From contig RGAU01000003.1 in NCBI GenBank assembly GCA_009919975.1, positions 1 to 33,120 on the forward strand: DNA of 33,120 nucleotides. Reading direction: 5' to 3'. Of this stretch, positions 30,527-33,120 are shown piece by piece; the stretch's first letter is position 1, and every line of letters begins with the position of its first letter. Below the pieces are notes generated by a model. It worked only from the letters and a program-made list of their open reading frames with translations. It ran no database searches and was not told the origin of the DNA. Position numbers and translations under genes: made by a program. Source of the DNA: Gammaproteobacteria bacterium. Its GTDB lineage: Bacteria; Pseudomonadota; Gammaproteobacteria; Pseudomonadales; Azotimanducaceae.

Positions 30527-31254
30527 ACGATTTAGGCCTCCTCGCGGCCTTCACCGTGGGCCTTTTGGGCAGCAGCCATTGCCTTGCCATGTGCGGCGGT
30601 CTTGGTGCCGCGCTCGGCATGCGCTCCGGGAGCCAAGGCACCCTAACCCGCGATATCCCTCTTTATGCCGTGGGCCGGGTGGGCGCCTATGCCCTCCTGG
30701 GCCTGCTGGCAGGCAGCTTTGGCGCCGGGCTCCTCCTGGCGGCCCCGGAGCTGGTCTTTTCCCTACGCTGGCTCTCGGGCCTGTTGCTCATCGCCATGGG
30801 CCTCTACGTCACCAATCTCTGGCAGGGCCTCCGGGGCCTAGAGCGCCTGGGCGCCCGGGTTTTCACCTGGGTTCGCCAGCTGCCCGTGCCCGAGGGGCCC
30901 CTTGCGCCCCTGGTGCTCGGGGGCCTTTGGGGGCTTCTCCCCTGTGGCCTCGTGTATAGCGCCCTGGCCCTGGCCCTCAGCAGCGGCAACGGCCTTCAGG
31001 GGGCCCTTCTCATGGCGGCCTTTGGCCTGGGCACGGTGCCCGCGGTCACCCTGAGCAGCTGGGCAAGCGCCCCCGTCGCTGCCTGGCTACGACGCGACGG
31101 GGTCCGCTGGGCCGCCGGCGCAAGCCTCATCGCCTTTGGACTTTGGACCCTTAGCCACCCGGGGCCGGGAAGCGCCGCGCGCCTTTCCCAGCCCCTCTCA
31201 CTGCACCCAGACAATGGCCCACTCGGGAGGGATTGCCATGACCGCGCTGCTTAA
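30523..31254 (+). CDS. Sulfite exporter TauE/UreH-like membrane protein
   Basis: MNDLGLLAAFTVGLLGSSHCLAMCGGLGAALG; multiple TM segments; usual position after ccoS. Confidence 0.9.
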   Translation: MNDLGLLAAFTVGLLGSSHCLAMCGGLGAALGMRSGSQGTLTRDIPLYAVGRVGAYALLGLLAGSFGAGLLLAAPELVFSLRWLSGLLLIAMGLYVTNLWQGLRGLERLGARVFTWVRQLPVPEGPLAPLVLGGLWGLLPCGLVYSALALALSSGNGLQGALLMAAFGLGTVPAVTLSSWASAPVAAWLRRDGVRWAAGASLIAFGLWTLSHPGPGSAARLSQPLSLHPDNGPLGRDCHDRAA

Positions 31255-31837
31255 GCTGTTGACCTCACCAGAACAGGGTTGGGCATCCATCGCCGAAAAG
31301 CCCCCATCCCTCTTTTCCGTGCTGGGCCTCCAGCTCACGGTGCTCGCCCTGCTCCCGGCAGCGGCCTGGTTCTACGGCGTCACCCATGCGGGCTGGACCC
31401 TGCCCTCGGGGGAACATACCTTCCGTATGACTGAGCAGAGCGCCTCCGTGATTATCGTGCTGTTCTACGGCGCCATGATTGTGGGCACCATCGCCCTCGG
31501 CGCCATGATCCACTGGATGAGCGACACCTACGGCGCCGAGCCGTCCTGGCAGAAATCCATGACCCTGGCGACCTACACCAACATGCCCCTGTTTATTACG
31601 GGCTGCGTGGGGCTCTGGCCGGCGCTGTGGTTCGACCTAATCCTCGGCACCGTCGCCGCCTGCTACGCCGTATACCTGCTCTACGTCGGCATTCCCCCCA
31701 TGATGGGCGTACCCCGGGAGCGGGGTTATCTCTTCGCCAGCGCCGCCCTAGCCGTGGGCCTGGTGATGTTCATCGGCCTCATGGGCGTGACCGTCATGCT
31801 CTGGGAAATGGGCGCCATGCCCGTCTTCACGGACTAA
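31238..31837 (+). CDS. Yip1-domain membrane protein
   Basis: LLTSPEQGWASIAEKPPSLFSVLGLQ, several TM helices, TLATYTNMPLFITGCVGLWP. Confidence 0.75.
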   Translation: MTALLKLLTSPEQGWASIAEKPPSLFSVLGLQLTVLALLPAAAWFYGVTHAGWTLPSGEHTFRMTEQSASVIIVLFYGAMIVGTIALGAMIHWMSDTYGAEPSWQKSMTLATYTNMPLFITGCVGLWPALWFDLILGTVAACYAVYLLYVGIPPMMGVPRERGYLFASAALAVGLVMFIGLMGVTVMLWEMGAMPVFTD

Positions 31838-31851
31838 CGCCTGTCTCCCGA

Positions 31852-31881
31852 GGGCGGTTTTTCCTCGAAGGAAAACCGCCC
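31852..31881. terminator. Stem-loop between the Yip1 gene and fnr
   Basis: GGGCGGTTTTTCCT-CGA-AGGAAAACCGCCC, 13-bp stem with one bulge. Confidence 0.6.
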
Positions 31882-31959
31882 AGCGGCGCCTCCTACGCCC
31901 CTCCCAGGCCTAGAATCTTGCTAGCCTTGACCCCGGGAAAAGGGGGCAGAGAGAGGGCC

Positions 31960-32709
31960 ATGGAATCATCACGCCTTGCGACGAAAAACGTTGGCCACAG
32001 TTTTCAGCCTCAGTGTGAAAGCTGCAGCCTCAATAACCTCTGCCTGCCCATTGCGGTGGCAAACGAAGATCTCGGCCTTCTCGAGGAAATCATTGATCGG
32101 GGCCGCCCGCTGCATCGCGGCGACCACGTTTTCCGCGCCGGCGACGCCTTCGATGCGGTCTATGCTGTGCGCAGCGGCACCGTAAAGTCCTACAGCATCA
32201 CCACCGCAGGCGAAGAGCAGATCATCGGCTTTCACATGCCAGGAGAGATCTTCGGCCTCGGCGGCCTATCGTCAGGCCAGCATCCTAGCGGCGCCATTGC
32301 TCTGGAAACGGCGGCGGTGTGTCGTATTCCCTTCGATGAAATCGAACCCCTCTCTCGCCAGCTGCCTTCCCTTCAGCGCCACCTGTTTCATCTCATGAGC
32401 CGAGAAATCCAGGAAGACCAGCAGCTCATGCTTCTCCTCAGCAAGAAAACCGCCGAAGAGCGCATCGCCTCCTTGCTGCTTAGCCTGTCTTCACGCCTGC
32501 GCCGCCGGGGCCTTTCCGGCGCTCGCTTCCGCTTGCCCATGTCCCGGGGCGATATGGGGAACTACCTGGGCTTGGTGGTGGAGACGGTCTCCCGAGTGCT
32601 CACGCGACTGCAAAATAACGGCGTGCTAAAGATTCAGGGGCGGGAAGTGGAAATTCTCGAACCGCAGACCCTAGCTGATCTTGCCGGAACCCACTGGCAA
32701 GCCCCCTAA
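31960..32709 (+). CDS. fnr: FNR/Anr-type Crp-family anaerobic regulator
   Basis: N-terminal CESCSLNNLC (Cx2Cx5C); C-terminal MSRGDMGNYLGLVVETVSRVLTRLQ HTH. Confidence 0.95.
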   Translation: MESSRLATKNVGHSFQPQCESCSLNNLCLPIAVANEDLGLLEEIIDRGRPLHRGDHVFRAGDAFDAVYAVRSGTVKSYSITTAGEEQIIGFHMPGEIFGLGGLSSGQHPSGAIALETAAVCRIPFDEIEPLSRQLPSLQRHLFHLMSREIQEDQQLMLLLSKKTAEERIASLLLSLSSRLRRRGLSGARFRLPMSRGDMGNYLGLVVETVSRVLTRLQNNGVLKIQGREVEILEPQTLADLAGTHWQAP

Positions 32710-32733
32710 CGCGGGAAGGAAATCCGAAAGGCC

Positions 32734-33045
32734 TTACGGGGTGCTCCCCTGCTGGCACGCGACGCATTCGGTTGCGAGGGGATCGGCGGTGAGTTGGTGA
32801 AAGGCCAGGGCGCCGTGGCACCGCTGGCAGGTTCCATACTCTTTCATGGCGAGGCGATCGAGCGCTTGATGCAGCTGGCGGAGCATCGCCACCGTAGCCA
32901 GCGCCCCCTCCGCTTGCCTCGCGTTACCCTCCCGGACGACCTGGGAAAGGGACCGGTCGATCGCCTGAAGGGCTTCATCCCGGCGATCGGTGAGGTCTAG
33001 GCGAAGGGCATCGCGCTGCCTGAAGGAAAAAACAGAAGGTTCCAT
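32734..33045 (-). CDS. DksA/TraR C4 zinc-finger family protein
   Basis: ALDRLAMKEYGTCQRCHGALAFHQLTADPLATECVACQ. Confidence 0.9.
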   Translation of the reverse strand: MEPSVFSFRQRDALRLDLTDRRDEALQAIDRSLSQVVREGNARQAEGALATVAMLRQLHQALDRLAMKEYGTCQRCHGALAFHQLTADPLATECVACQQGSTP

Positions 33046-33107
33046 GACGTCCCTGGGGTGCTAGCCATGACTTCCAAGAAGCCTAGCAGCAGGCAGCCCT
33101 AGGGCCC

Positions 33108-33120
33108 TTGACCTGAATCA
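33108..33120. promoter_or_regulatory. FNR/Anr box cut by the right window edge
   Basis: TTGAC-CTGA-ATCA(next base outside window); shares GGGCCC flank with the ccoN box. Confidence 0.65.

Noticed and set aside
31927-31940. Possible FNR box before fnr (TTGAC-CCCG-GGAAA)
   Set aside because: Only the left half-site matches the consensus; the right half-site is poor.

Overview
High-GC gammaproteobacterial chromosome segment with three blocks. (1) A minus-strand replication, fatty-acid and cell-envelope block: holB-tmk-mltG-fabF-acpP-fabG-fabD-rpmF-yceD, then maf, rluC, rne, murB and an SDR dehydrogenase. (2) A nearly gapless minus-strand run: DSD1-type PLP enzyme, FAD-linked lactone-type oxidase, exbB, exbD, kdsB, a thioredoxin-fused large protein, and a UGSC-family protein. 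(3) A complete cbb3 oxidase cluster (ccoNOQP, ccoGHIS) followed by a TauE/UreH-like protein, a Yip1-domain protein, an FNR/Anr regulator and a DksA/TraR zinc-finger protein, with FNR boxes. The most important observation is that the UGSC gene is split in the ORF track by an in-frame TGA (14516-14518, minus). Reading through it gives ...LVLEALAD-U-GSCTSCSLHDLRDL..., a 175-aa selenoprotein. A hairpin just downstream closely resembles the E. coli fdhF SECIS apical loop. The gene sits directly behind a CPTC thioredoxin-domain protein that is translationally coupled to kdsB. Other notable points: acpP has no ATG/GTG/TTG start, Maf appears to lack its catalytic SDQ segment, plsX/fabH/pabC/lpxK are missing from their usual places, an EAL-like protein looks catalytically degenerate, and the RNase E tail carries a 10-copy 24-nt tandem repeat.
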